A DNA stretch of 64,000 nucleotides from Paracoccaceae bacterium (GTDB lineage Bacteria; Pseudomonadota; Alphaproteobacteria; Rhodobacterales; Rhodobacteraceae): the NCBI GenBank assembly GCA_014872815.1, contig WKFK01000012.1:186001-250000 (forward strand). Direction: 5' to 3'. Numbering within the stretch: position 1 is the stretch's first letter; each line of letters begins with the position of its first letter. The position numbers and the translations under genes were made by a program. Positions 36,107-44,420 of this stretch are shown piece by piece. The notes beneath the pieces are model-generated. The model saw nothing but the letters and a program-made list of their open reading frames with translations. It had not been told where the DNA came from and did no database searches.

Positions 36107-37324
36107 CTACTCGTCGGCAACAACCACGTTTTGTGCCGCAGCCAAAGCCACGATACGCGCCAACTCCGGATCATCATTGAGATCAGCAACAGCAAAGTTC
36201 TCTTTGACCGCATCTGTCGCCAACGCCAAGTCTCGCACAGTGCCGGTGCCTTCTCCGGCCGGGCCATAAAGCTCGCCATTAACCTTAAAATACACCGATC
36301 CGGACATTCCGGCCCGCAGCGTCGGCGCCTCCTCAGTTGCCGGCAGAACATACTCCTCACCAGCATCTAGGATTTTCTCAAACAAAACAGAGCCGTCCGC
36401 CGCACGCACACGCACCCAAGCTGGGCGCACCGCCATCAACACCAGCTCCGGCGCGTCATCCTCAACCACTTTTGGAACCGGTAGTTGATCTGCCTCAGGT
36501 GAGACCACAGCAACCGCCGCAGGAAGCTCTGACGTAAACACGCCAAAGGTATTTGGGTTGAGTTGAGAAATCGGCGCATCCCGCGCCACCAAAACCGGCA
36601 CATCGAGCGCCTGAGGGCGATACAGACGGTCCAACGCGTCAGAAGGCGCAACCAAGCCCGCACCCGCCGTGGCGACCTCAGTGGCCGCAGTTTCCGCATC
36701 TGTAGACACGGGCGCACGCACCGCACCATCCAGCGGATCCAAGTCACTCAACACAACAGGCGATTGCTCCACCGGTGCCAAAGTAACCCGTTGAATTTCA
36801 TTGAGAACAGACCAGCCACCGTAGCCAATTCCCGCGATCAACGCCACCAACACCAACGAGGACCCAACCGCACGCATTTCAACCCGAGACAGAAGCGACT
36901 CTTGAATTGGGGTGAATGGTGTATTGGAAGATGAAAAAGGATCATTCCCGGTCATCGCCGGGGCAATGGCTTCTTTCTTACGCGTGCCGGAGGCTTCTGC
37001 CGACATCCCGTGCGCGGTGGAGAAGCCGCTTTCAGCACAGAAAAACTCAAACGCCACTTCCGGATCCATATTCAGGTAGCGCGCATAAGACCGCACATAT
37101 CCTGCAATAAACCCCGGTGTTTCAAACGCCGAGGGATCGCAATTCTCGATGGCCGCAATATAGCTCGCTCGGATTCGCAACTCACGCTGCACATCCAAGA
37201 GCGACTTCCCCATCGTCGCCCGCTCGCCGCGCATCATGTCGCCAAGTTGCACGTCAAAGTCGTCGTACCCTTTCGGGCCTTCGTCTACCTTTTCGGTATC
37301 GCGCTTGAATCTGCGCCCGATCAT
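36107..37324 (-). CDS. RodZ-like helix-turn-helix membrane protein
   Basis: The 405-residue protein has an N-terminal cytoplasmic HTH_25 domain (MRGERATMGKSLLDVQRELRIRASYIAAIENCD...PGFIAGYVRSYARYLNMD, about residues 30-90), a single membrane helix near residue 155 (SSLVLVALIAGIGYGGWSVL), a long alanine/valine-rich periplasmic linker, and a C-terminal DUF4115 beta domain (PAWVRVRAADGSVLFEKILDAGEEY). RodZ links MreB filaments to the cell-wall elongation machinery. It lies upstream of ispG, a common pairing. The C-terminus is longer than in E. coli. Confidence 0.88.
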   Translation of the reverse strand: MIGRRFKRDTEKVDEGPKGYDDFDVQLGDMMRGERATMGKSLLDVQRELRIRASYIAAIENCDPSAFETPGFIAGYVRSYARYLNMDPEVAFEFFCAESGFSTAHGMSAEASGTRKKEAIAPAMTGNDPFSSSNTPFTPIQESLLSRVEMRAVGSSLVLVALIAGIGYGGWSVLNEIQRVTLAPVEQSPVVLSDLDPLDGAVRAPVSTDAETAATEVATAGAGLVAPSDALDRLYRPQALDVPVLVARDAPISQLNPNTFGVFTSELPAAVAVVSPEADQLPVPKVVEDDAPELVLMAVRPAWVRVRAADGSVLFEKILDAGEEYVLPATEEAPTLRAGMSGSVYFKVNGELYGPAGEGTGTVRDLALATDAVKENFAVADLNDDPELARIVALAAAQNVVVADE

Positions 37325-37434
37325 CCCACTGGCCTCTTATTGCACTGCCGGTTCTGAAAGTCCCCGATTCGAACCGATCCCCTTGTTAGGTATGAATATA
37401 ACACAAACAAGGGGCACTACACTAAGAAGTCATT

Positions 37435-38658
37435 TTATCCCGCCATATCGGCACGATTCAGCGCACAGTGGCTCCAGAGAGCGTCCATTGCACCTACAAG
37501 GGCATCAATTTCTTTCGGCCCATGTACTGGCGACGGCGTGAACCGCAGCCGCTCTGTGCCACGCGGCACGGTCGGGAAATTGATCGGCTGCACGTAGATG
37601 CCGTAATCTTCCAACAGATGGTCAGACAGCACCTTGGTGTGGACAGGGTTGCCCACAATCACAGGCACAATATGGCTGCCGTGATCGATGATTGGCAGGC
37701 CCAGACCTTTCAAACGCAGCTTCAGAATCTGCGCCTGTGTCTGATGTTGCTCTCGCAGGGCCTGATCAGTTTTCAAGTGCGCCACAGAGGCAGCCGCGCC
37801 GGCCGCAACAGCTGGCGGCAAAGACGTGGTAAAGATAAATCCTGGCGCGTAAGACCTTACAGCATCACACATTTTCTCAGAAGCAGCGATGTAGCCGCCC
37901 ATCACCCCATAGGCTTTGGCGAGGGTGCCGTTGATGATGTCGATGCGATGCGCAAGGTTGTCGCGCTCGGTCACGCCACCACCGCGCGGGCCATACATGC
38001 CAACCGCGTGCACCTCGTCGATGTAGGTCAATGCGCCAAACTCGTCAGCCAGATCACAGATCGCTTCTATGGGACCAAAATCGCCGTCCATCGAGTAAAC
38101 AGATTCAAAGGCGATCAGTTTTGGCGCCGCCGGATCATCCGCTTCCAGAAGCTCCCGCAGATGCGCAACATCGTTATGTTTGAAGATGCGTTTTGCGCCG
38201 CCGTTGCGGCGCACGCCCTCGATCATCGACGCGTGGTTCAACGCATCTGAATAGATGATCAATCCGGGGAAGAGCTTTGGCAAAGTACTTAAAGTTGCAT
38301 CATTTGCGATGTAGGCGCTGGTGAAAAGCAGCGCTGTTTCTTTACCGTGCAGGTCGGCAATCTCGGCTTCCAGGCGCTTGTGATAGACCGTGGTGCCAGA
38401 AATATTCCGTGTCCCACCGGAACCTGCGCCTGTTGCATCCACGGCCTCATGCATTGCGTCCAGCACAACCGGATGTTGCCCCATTCCAAGGTAGTCGTTG
38501 CCACACCACACGGTGATTGGCTGTTGCTCACCATCAGGACGGGTCCATGTGGCATGGGGGAAATGGCCTTGCTTACGCTCAATATCAATGAACGTGCGAT
38601 AGCGCCCTTCATCGTGCAAACGATTGAGTGCGTTATCTAGCTTCGCAGTGTAATCCAC
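37435..38658 (-). CDS. hemA: 5-aminolevulinate synthase
   Basis: This PLP enzyme condenses glycine and succinyl-CoA to 5-aminolevulinate, the first haem precursor in alphaproteobacteria (Shemin pathway). The 407-residue protein shows the glycine-binding [21 protein letters not shown], the PLP Asp and His in [17 protein letters not shown], and the catalytic lysine in [16 protein letters not shown]. The start is GTG at 38658 with AAGGAAAG upstream; the frame continues open for another 1.1 kb upstream but that part is antisense to the M20 gene. A perfect FNR-type box lies 124 bp upstream. Confidence 0.96.
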   Translation of the reverse strand: MDYTAKLDNALNRLHDEGRYRTFIDIERKQGHFPHATWTRPDGEQQPITVWCGNDYLGMGQHPVVLDAMHEAVDATGAGSGGTRNISGTTVYHKRLEAEIADLHGKETALLFTSAYIANDATLSTLPKLFPGLIIYSDALNHASMIEGVRRNGGAKRIFKHNDVAHLRELLEADDPAAPKLIAFESVYSMDGDFGPIEAICDLADEFGALTYIDEVHAVGMYGPRGGGVTERDNLAHRIDIINGTLAKAYGVMGGYIAASEKMCDAVRSYAPGFIFTTSLPPAVAAGAAASVAHLKTDQALREQHQTQAQILKLRLKGLGLPIIDHGSHIVPVIVGNPVHTKVLSDHLLEDYGIYVQPINFPTVPRGTERLRFTPSPVHGPKEIDALVGAMDALWSHCALNRADMAG

Positions 38659-38781
38659 AGTGGCTTTCCTTCTTCCCGGTCTGGGCGACCTGGCGTCGCA
38701 ACGCCCCTTTGGGCATTGGCGCTCTTGTAGTATTCTGTCGCGCTTTCCGCAATTGCTACCAAATGATACATCTTTCGCACA

Positions 38782-38795
38782 TTGATATCGATCAA
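38782..38795. promoter_or_regulatory. FNR/FnrL-type box upstream of hemA
   Basis: TTGATATCGATCAA is an exact match to TTGAT-N4-ATCAA. It is 124-137 bases upstream of the hemA start on the minus strand and 80 bases upstream of the divergent peptidase gene. FnrL control of hemA is known in Rhodobacter, so oxygen-dependent regulation of haem synthesis is likely. Confidence 0.85.
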
Positions 38796-38874
38796 ACTGT
38801 GAAAGCGCGAGTCTGGACAGTGCGAATTGGGGTGATACGGTCCCCGCAAATCGTCGCACCCGAAGGAGGCTTCC

Positions 38875-40248
38875 ATGACGCTTGACCCCGTTCTCACTCG
38901 CATCGACCAGAATATGCCAGAGGCGATTGACCGCCTGTTTGATCTGCTCCGCATCAAGTCCATCTCCACTGACCCAGCGTTTGACGCCGATGTCGACGCC
39001 GCCGCCGATTGGCTGGTGAAAGACCTGCAAAGCCTTGGCGTGGATGCACAAAAACGGCCAACCACTGGCCACCCGATGGTCGTGGGGCACATCGACGGCC
39101 CCGGCCCGCATGTGCTCTTCTATGGCCACTACGATGTACAGCCCGTCGACCCACTGGAGCTTTGGGACCGCGATCCCTTTGATCCAGCACTGGAAGACAC
39201 TGACGCCGGTCAGGTCATTCGCGCCCGCGGTGCCTCTGATGACAAGGGCCAGCTCATGACCTTTGTCGAAGCCTGTCGCGCCTGGAAGGCCGAACACGGC
39301 AGCCTGCCCTGCAAAATCACCTTCCTGTTTGAAGGCGAGGAAGAGTCGGGCTCTCCAAGCTTGGTCCCGTTCCTGAAAGAGAACGCCGAAGAGCTGAGCT
39401 GCGACATCGCTTTGATCTGTGACACCGGCCTGTTTGAAAGCGCCGTGCCTGCCATTACCACCATGTTGCGTGGCCTGCTGGCCGAAGACTTTACCATCAC
39501 CGGCCCAAGCCGCGATCTGCATTCCGGCATGTACGGCGGCATCGCCATGAATCCAATCCGCGTGCTGAGCGGTATTTTGGCCGATCTGCACGATGATACC
39601 GGTGCAGTGACGCTGGACGGCTTCTATGATGACGTACCAGAACTTCCCGACGACATCCGGGCTCAATGGCAGGGCCTGAACTTCGACCATAGCACTTACC
39701 TGGGTGATGTGGGGCTGAAATCTCCGGCCGGGGAGCAAGACCGCACGCCGTTGGAACAAATCTGGGCGCGCCCAACCTGTGACGTGAACGGCATCTGGGG
39801 CGGCTATACAGGCGATGGCTTTAAAACCGTGCTGCCATCACAAGCCTCTGCCAAATTGTCCTTCCGTCTCGTCGGTCAGCAGGACCCGGACAAGATCCGC
39901 GCCAGCTTCCGCGCCCATTTGGAAAGCCGCCTGCCTGAAGGCTTCACGGTTGAGTACCGCTCCGAAAAGGGCTCGTCTGCCTCTCAAATGTCCATCGAGG
40001 ACCCGGCTTTTGAAAAAGCACGCCTGGCGCTGAGCGATGAGTGGCCGCGCCCGGCCGCCTATGTCGGATGTGGCGGTTCCATCCCGATCGCAGGCTTCTT
40101 CAAAGAGATGCTGAACATGGATTCGATGCTGATCGGCTTTGGCCGCGACGACGACCAAATCCACTCACCAAACGAGAAATACAATGTGGAGAGCTTCCAC
40201 AAGGGCACCCGTTCTTGGGCGCGAATCTTGGCCGCACTGTCCGCCTAA
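38875..40248 (+). CDS. M20 family dipeptidase/metallopeptidase
   Basis: The 457-residue enzyme matches the M20 dipeptidase subfamily. The first metal motif is [11 protein letters not shown] (His and Asp at about residues 80-82), the bridging Asp follows in [12 protein letters not shown], the catalytic Glu and metal Glu are in [13 protein letters not shown], and the dimerisation lid domain follows ([13 protein letters not shown]). There is no signal peptide, so it is cytoplasmic and likely recycles dipeptides or amides. CGAAGGAGG is placed just before the ATG. It is divergent from hemA and ends at a strong terminator. Confidence 0.93.
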   Translation: MTLDPVLTRIDQNMPEAIDRLFDLLRIKSISTDPAFDADVDAAADWLVKDLQSLGVDAQKRPTTGHPMVVGHIDGPGPHVLFYGHYDVQPVDPLELWDRDPFDPALEDTDAGQVIRARGASDDKGQLMTFVEACRAWKAEHGSLPCKITFLFEGEEESGSPSLVPFLKENAEELSCDIALICDTGLFESAVPAITTMLRGLLAEDFTITGPSRDLHSGMYGGIAMNPIRVLSGILADLHDDTGAVTLDGFYDDVPELPDDIRAQWQGLNFDHSTYLGDVGLKSPAGEQDRTPLEQIWARPTCDVNGIWGGYTGDGFKTVLPSQASAKLSFRLVGQQDPDKIRASFRAHLESRLPEGFTVEYRSEKGSSASQMSIEDPAFEKARLALSDEWPRPAAYVGCGGSIPIAGFFKEMLNMDSMLIGFGRDDDQIHSPNEKYNVESFHKGTRSWARILAALSA

Positions 40249-40275
40249 CCCTTTGGAAGCATGCAGAATCACAAA

Positions 40276-40302
40276 GCGCGCCCCTCGGGGCGCGTATTTT
40301 TT
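40276..40302 (+). terminator. Terminator after M20 gene
   Basis: An 8-bp stem CGCGCCCC / GGGGCGCG with a 2-nt loop is followed by TATTTTTTC, 28 bp beyond the stop. Confidence 0.85.
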
Positions 40303-40378
40303 CATAGGCGGACAAAAGGCGCAAAGATATGCTGCGCAGCAACCAGTTCAACTTCACCAATTTGAGGGGAGGAAGAAG

Positions 40379-40455
40379 TGGCGCGGTTGACGGGGCTCGA
40401 ACCCGCGACCCCCGGCGTGACAGGCCGGTACTCTAACCAACTGAGCTACAACCGC
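40379..40455 (-). tRNA. tRNA-Asp(GTC), copy 1
   Basis: The minus strand gives a complete 77-nt cloverleaf: acceptor GCGGTTG / CAACCGC, TA-GCTC D-stem, anticodon loop CTGTCAC with GTC, T-loop GGTTCGAGCC, discriminator G, and an encoded CCA. Its sequence is identical to the copy at 40519..40595. Confidence 0.96.
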
Positions 40456-40518
40456 GCATATATCTTCGCCTTTCGGCATGTCCGTTCCCGAAGGGCCCTG
40501 GACTTGGGCTGGTAGTGG

Positions 40519-40595
40519 TGGCGCGGTTGACGGGGCTCGAACCCGCGACCCCCGGCGTGACAGGCCGGTACTCTAACCAACTGAGCTACAACCGC
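40519..40595 (-). tRNA. tRNA-Asp(GTC), copy 2
   Basis: Same 77-nt cloverleaf as copy 1, with anticodon GTC and encoded CCA. The two genes are 63 bp apart in the same direction and are probably processed from one transcript starting at this copy. Confidence 0.96.
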
Positions 40596-40831
40596 TCACT
40601 ACCTGCTGTCTGGCGTGTGCCGTTCAGCGTGTGGCGTGGTTTATGCCGAGTGCTGGGGCGCGTCAAGCGGATATCCGCGAGAAAATCGAAGAAATTTTCA
40701 GAAGCCATTTGTGGGCCTTTAACCACAGGGGTTTCTTCTTTGGCAGACTCCCGCGTAGAGTGCTTTGCGCGCTGAATTTTTTGTGATTAGATGCGCTTAC
40801 TCGATTCAATTGCTTTTGAAGGAATAACCCG

Positions 40832-41023
40832 ATGAAACCACTTTATGCTGCCCTGTGTGTTGCCGGTATCACCCTTGCTGCGTGTTCTCAGCAAGAAGAG
40901 CCAACTCCGGTTTACGCTCAGCCAGATTTCGACAAGCGCGGCAACGCAAGCTGCATGGCCGGCTACGACCTGCTGACCACAGACACCGGCGCCCTGGTTT
41001 GTGCACCGGCAACTGCTGGCTAA
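40832..41023 (+). CDS. Small lipoprotein
   Basis: The 63-residue product has a lipoprotein signal peptide (MKPLYAALCVAGITLAAC) with lipobox LAAC, so the mature protein starts with a lipidated cysteine and has about 45 residues. The mature part is acidic and contains two further cysteines (SCMAGYDLL and LVCAPA) that could form one disulfide. I do not recognise a family. AAGGAATAAC precedes the ATG, and a strong terminator follows, so it is an independent single-gene unit. Confidence 0.82.
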   Translation: MKPLYAALCVAGITLAACSQQEEPTPVYAQPDFDKRGNASCMAGYDLLTTDTGALVCAPATAG

Positions 41024-41048
41024 ATTCAAGCCACAGACTGGAATTTCG

Positions 41049-41077
41049 GGCGGTCCCTTCGGGGATCGCCTTTTTTT
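41049..41077 (+). terminator. Terminator after small lipoprotein gene
   Basis: A 9-bp stem GGCGGTCCC / GGGATCGCC with a TTCG loop is followed by seven T residues. Confidence 0.9.
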
Positions 41078-41198
41078 GTTTCGACCTCACGACACCAAAG
41101 GCTTAGCCGCGCGTTCACCAATCAAATAGGCAAACTCAAGACGACACAGCGCCATGCTCAAGGAGTGAACGATAAGTTGCGCTGGTAGAGGAGGTTGA

Positions 41199-41274
<76 letters not shown>

Positions 41275-41389
41275 GGTAGGCGGGGATTTAGCCCCTAGAG
41301 CAGGGACATGCAAGCCCCCTTTTCGAACTTTCTTTGCGTCTCGCTCAACTTCCTCATAGTGTAGCGCAAAAAAGGAAAACGAACGGCTC

Positions 41390-42391
41390 ATGCCCGATCC
41401 AATAGTACCTAAAGGTGTCGCCCACGTCGCAGTTGAAGCGATCGATTCCCCTGATCCCATTGTGTTTGCGTTACAACCCAATCTCTCGATGCTGGCCTTT
41501 ACTTCAGCAGTGGAGACACTGCGTATTGCGAACCAACTCACCGGTCAGATCCTCTACACATGGACCACCATGTCTGAAACGGGTGAAAATGTACGCTGTT
41601 CCAACGGTATAGAAATTGGGATCGATGCACCGCTCGGCGAGACACCAAGCGATTCCTGTGTGTTTGTCTGCTCCGGCGTTGAGCCGGAACGCGCCGCCAC
41701 CGCCAAAGTGGCGGATTGGATTCGCCATCAATGGCGCACAGGCCGCCGCGTGGGCGGTCTCTGCACCGGAGCTTTTACACTGGCGAAGGCTGGCATATTG
41801 GAAGGCAAGGATTTCACCCTCCATTGGGAAAACATCACACCCTTCCGCGAACAATACCCATCGCTGGACCCACTGGAACAGCTCTACGCCATTGATGATC
41901 GCATTATGACCTGCGGCGGCGGCGTGGCCGCGATGGATCTGTTTCTAAAGCTGATTTACGATCGCCACGGCGCTCCCCTCGCCCGTGCCGTCCTAAACAT
42001 GTGCCTGCACACCGTTCAGCGTTCCGAAACAGATCGTCAGCAGAGTTCTACCGCTGCCGTGATTGGCAACCGCAATGACAAGCTGGTGAAAATCATCGCG
42101 CATTTCGAAGAGAATCTGGAAGAAACAATTGATCTTGATGGTGTCGCGCGCGGCCTTGGTGTGTCCCGTCGCCAAATGGAGCGCCTGTTCAAGACACACC
42201 TGAACACGACCCCCAAGCGCTTCTTGCAAGACCTGCGCCTCCAACGTGCAAGAATCCTTCTAGCGGAGACAGACATGGCAGTTGTCGATGTCGCCATCGC
42301 CTGTGGCTACGAGTCCGCTGGCAACTTTTCAAAACGCTTCCGCGAAGCCTATGGGATTTCCCCGCACCGCTTTTCCGCAGGACACGGATAA
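41390..42391 (+). CDS. GlxA-type transcriptional regulator (DJ-1/PfpI plus AraC)
   Basis: The 333-residue protein combines an N-terminal DJ-1/PfpI-like amidotransferase fold (about residues 22-200, with the cysteine in VGGLCTGAFTLAKAG) and a C-terminal AraC-type double helix-turn-helix (about 230-328: LDGVARGLGVSRRQMERLFKTHL...PKRFLQDLRLQRARILL...DVAIACGYESAGNFSKRFREAYGISPHRF). Related regulators such as GbdR and CdhR respond to quaternary amines (glycine betaine, carnitine), which are common marine osmolytes, but the effector here is inferred. It lies between two identical tRNA-Val genes on the opposite strand. Confidence 0.93.
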   Translation: MPDPIVPKGVAHVAVEAIDSPDPIVFALQPNLSMLAFTSAVETLRIANQLTGQILYTWTTMSETGENVRCSNGIEIGIDAPLGETPSDSCVFVCSGVEPERAATAKVADWIRHQWRTGRRVGGLCTGAFTLAKAGILEGKDFTLHWENITPFREQYPSLDPLEQLYAIDDRIMTCGGGVAAMDLFLKLIYDRHGAPLARAVLNMCLHTVQRSETDRQQSSTAAVIGNRNDKLVKIIAHFEENLEETIDLDGVARGLGVSRRQMERLFKTHLNTTPKRFLQDLRLQRARILLAETDMAVVDVAIACGYESAGNFSKRFREAYGISPHRFSAGHG

Positions 42392-42395
42392 CGCC

Positions 42396-42436
42396 AAAAA
42401 GAAACGGGCGCTCAACCACTTAAGGGAGCGCCCGTT
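42396..42436 (-). terminator. Terminator after tRNA-Val copy 2
   Basis: A perfect 11-bp stem AACGGGCGCTC / GAGCGCCCGTT with a 12-nt loop is followed by TCTTTTT on the minus strand. It lies just beyond the tRNA 3' end and may also halt the convergent regulator transcript. Confidence 0.8.
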
Positions 42437-42443
42437 AGAATAA

Positions 42444-42519
<76 letters not shown>

Positions 42520-42538
42520 GGTGACGCGGCTTCTAACC

Positions 42539-42985
42539 TCACTCAGCGGGCTCTGCAAGCCCCTCATTGTCACTTTCTTCAACTTCTGTGGTTTTCCGAC
42601 GAAGACGCAAGTTCACAACCTGCACGCCTTCCAGATCTTTGCTGTGTTGAACTTTCAACTTGCCAAGCCCCGGCATGTTCAACCCACGCCCGTCCACCAA
42701 GGTTTCCCCGATGATCGCCAAGGCCGCTTCGATTGCGGGTTTAGCGTCGCGCTTCTTCACGCCCGCCCGAGCAACGGCCGCCTCAATGAGGTCTTTTTTG
42801 CGCAGAAACTCTCCCCCATCGCCATCAGAAGACGCCACATCACCTTCCGTTGCGATCGCCACGGTCGGCTCAACCGATTCCGCAATTTCCTTGAGGCTGG
42901 TGCTGGTTTTTCGTGACGCAGTTGTGCGCGTGCGCGACTTACCACTGGACGTACGCTTACCAGATGTTGCGGGCGTCTTCGCCAT
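42539..42985 (-). CDS. HU-family DNA-binding protein with basic N-terminal tail
   Basis: The C-terminal half (about residues 58-130) has the HU/IHF pattern: FLRKKDLIEAAVARAGVKKRDAKPAIEAALAIIGETLVDGRGLNMPGLGKLKV, then a shortened arm region. The N-terminal tail is rich in Lys, Arg, Ser and Thr (MAKTPATSGKRTSSGKSRTR), like histone-tail-type extensions, and probably contacts DNA. The arm lacks the classic RNPxTG sequence, so it is a divergent HU-like protein that may act in nucleoid organisation. It is upstream of a tRNA-Val gene on the same strand. Confidence 0.85.
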   Translation of the reverse strand: MAKTPATSGKRTSSGKSRTRTTASRKTSTSLKEIAESVEPTVAIATEGDVASSDGDGGEFLRKKDLIEAAVARAGVKKRDAKPAIEAALAIIGETLVDGRGLNMPGLGKLKVQHSKDLEGVQVVNLRLRRKTTEVEESDNEGLAEPAE

Positions 42986-43139
42986 GGCTGGTTACCTCAC
43001 TGTGCTGCTCAATGATCCAAGCATACCAAGGAAGGCGTAAAAAAGACAGGAAATTCACGCCTCACCTACTACACCTGCCAGAAGAGGGACCCCGGCGCAC
43101 AAAATACGCCACAGCATCATCCACAATAACTGAATGAAG

Positions 43140-43691
43140 TCACTTCAGCTTGGACAGTTTGTCCTGCAATTCCGCCAACTGCTTCTTGATATCGTCAAGG
43201 TCTTCAGCCTCGCCTGAGCTGCCCTGCTCCGGCTCGGAACTTGGCCCGGAACTACCAGGCCAAGACATCCCGCCGGTCATGGCTTTCATAAAGGCTTCCT
43301 GCTGCGCCTGCATGGCTTCCAATCCAGGCATTGCCATGCCGCCGCCCATGCTCTCCATAACCTTTTCTTGGCTATCACGCAGCATGTCAAAAGAGGTCTG
43401 GAGGAACTGCGGCACCATGGACGTGGCCTGTGTGGTGTAAGCCCGAACCAGATCATTCAGCACATTCACAGGTAGAACGTTCTCGCCGCGGCTTTCATGC
43501 TCAGCGATGATTTGCAGAAGGTACTGACGTGTCAGGTCATCCCCACTCTTTAGATCAACAATCTGAACCTCGCGACCTGACCGGATAAATCCCGCAATGT
43601 CTTCTAGTGTGACGTAATCGCTGGTCTCAGTGTTATAGAGCCGCCGGCTGGCGTAGCGTTTGATCAGCAGTGGTTTTTTATCTTCGCCCAC
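43140..43691 (-). CDS. phaR: PHA synthesis repressor PhaR
   Basis: PhaR represses phasin and PHA genes and is released when it binds PHB granules. The 183-residue protein begins with the conserved PHB/PHA accumulation regulator DNA-binding domain (LLIKRYASRRLYNTETSDYVTLEDIAGFIRSGREVQIVDLKSGDDLTR), followed by the PHB_acc domain (YLLQIIAEHESRGENVLPVNVL) and a methionine/glycine-rich region with a coiled-coil end. The start codon is GTG at 43691 with GGGGAG upstream. It lies downstream of phaP with a terminator between them. Confidence 0.95.
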   Translation of the reverse strand: MGEDKKPLLIKRYASRRLYNTETSDYVTLEDIAGFIRSGREVQIVDLKSGDDLTRQYLLQIIAEHESRGENVLPVNVLNDLVRAYTTQATSMVPQFLQTSFDMLRDSQEKVMESMGGGMAMPGLEAMQAQQEAFMKAMTGGMSWPGSSGPSSEPEQGSSGEAEDLDDIKKQLAELQDKLSKLK

Positions 43692-43747
43692 GTCAATCTC
43701 CCCAAGTATTCTGCGCGCTGCAGAAAAAGCCTATGCGACCGCAGCAC

Positions 43748-43777
43748 AAAAAGAAAGAGCGGGCATAAAGCCCGCTC
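43748..43777 (-). terminator. Terminator of phaP
   Basis: An 8-bp stem GAGCGGGC / GCCCGCTC with a 5-nt loop is followed by TTTCTTTTT on the minus strand. Just beyond it, CTGC-N5-GCAG at 43711-43723 upstream of phaR resembles a PhaR half-site pair with unusual spacing. Confidence 0.85.
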
Positions 43778-43829
43778 ACGCAATCTGCACTCATAGGGAG
43801 GAAGCTGAGTGCTGATTTGCGACGTTTCT

Positions 43830-44276
43830 TTATTTGGAGGTCGCTTTTTTCGCGGCCGCGGTCACGTCGTTGGTAGCCTTTTTCACAGCAGCAGTCGCCT
43901 CTTCAGTGGCTTCTTTGCCCGCAGACATCAGCAGCTCAACAGTTTCCATCTGAACTTTTTTCGCAACTTCTGCGAAAGCCGCCATGTTTTCCGCCGCAAC
44001 TTCAGCCTGCGCAGACGCGAAGTCGGTCATCGCCTTTGCGTAGTCGGCTGGCTCTTCTTTGGCTTTGGACATGTCACCCAACTTGGACAGAGTGTCTTTG
44101 GTCCACTTGGTGGAAATCTCGGAAGACTTCTCAGCTGCACCAAGAGCAACTGCCGTCAGCTTTTCGTTCAGCGCTGCAGAGTTTTTGAACGCATCTTCAA
44201 ATGCGGTGGTGTCCACCGGGAAGGCACCCAATACGTCTTTGAACATCGCGGTCATGTCCTGTGCTGCTTTAGCCAT
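43830..44276 (-). CDS. phaP: Phasin (PHA granule-associated protein)
   Basis: Phasins coat PHB granules and control their number and size. The 148-residue protein is almost wholly helical and rich in alanine, lysine and glutamate (for example FASAQAEVAAENMAAFAEVAKKVQMETVELLMSAG), typical of phasin_2 family proteins, with a lysine/alanine-rich C-terminus. AAGGAACT precedes the ATG. It lies between phaC and phaR in the same direction, with PhaR-type operators upstream. Confidence 0.92.
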   Translation of the reverse strand: MAKAAQDMTAMFKDVLGAFPVDTTAFEDAFKNSAALNEKLTAVALGAAEKSSEISTKWTKDTLSKLGDMSKAKEEPADYAKAMTDFASAQAEVAAENMAAFAEVAKKVQMETVELLMSAGKEATEEATAAVKKATNDVTAAAKKATSK

Positions 44277-44359
44277 TTCTTCAGTTCCTTAAAAAATTAC
44301 AGCCCATTAAATGAGGAGGATCGGAGCTGCGTTTCTAGTCTCTGAAAGCAATATGCTTG

Positions 44360-44399
44360 CTGCGATGCGGCATTTCAAGATATTTTTGCCGCAGCGCAG
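44360..44399. promoter_or_regulatory. PhaR-type operator pair upstream of phaP
   Basis: CTGCGATGCGG (44360-44370) and CCGCAGCGCAG (44389-44399) each differ by one base from the CTGC-N3-GCAG site described for Paracoccus and Rhodobacter PhaR. Their centres are 29 bp apart. The second lies in the 9-nt loop and arm of a 12-bp inverted repeat AGATATTTTTGC / GCAAAAATATCT (44378-44410), which may also end the phaC transcript. Confidence 0.65.
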
Positions 44400-44420
44400 C
44401 AAAAATATCTTATCGCATTG

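Noticed and set aside
37350-37390. tRNA-like T-loop GGTTCGAATC on the minus strand before the rodZ-like gene
   Set aside because: No flanking T-stem, anticodon arm or acceptor stem; judged chance.
38659-39759. Upstream extension of the hemA reading frame by about 370 codons
   Set aside because: It is antisense to the M20 peptidase gene, and the family start with a GTG and ribosome site is at 38658.
40515-40775. An 86-codon plus-strand frame across the second tRNA-Asp gene (LTGLEPATPGVTGRYSNQLSYNR start)
   Set aside because: It is the antisense of the tRNA gene, a well-known false ORF in annotation.
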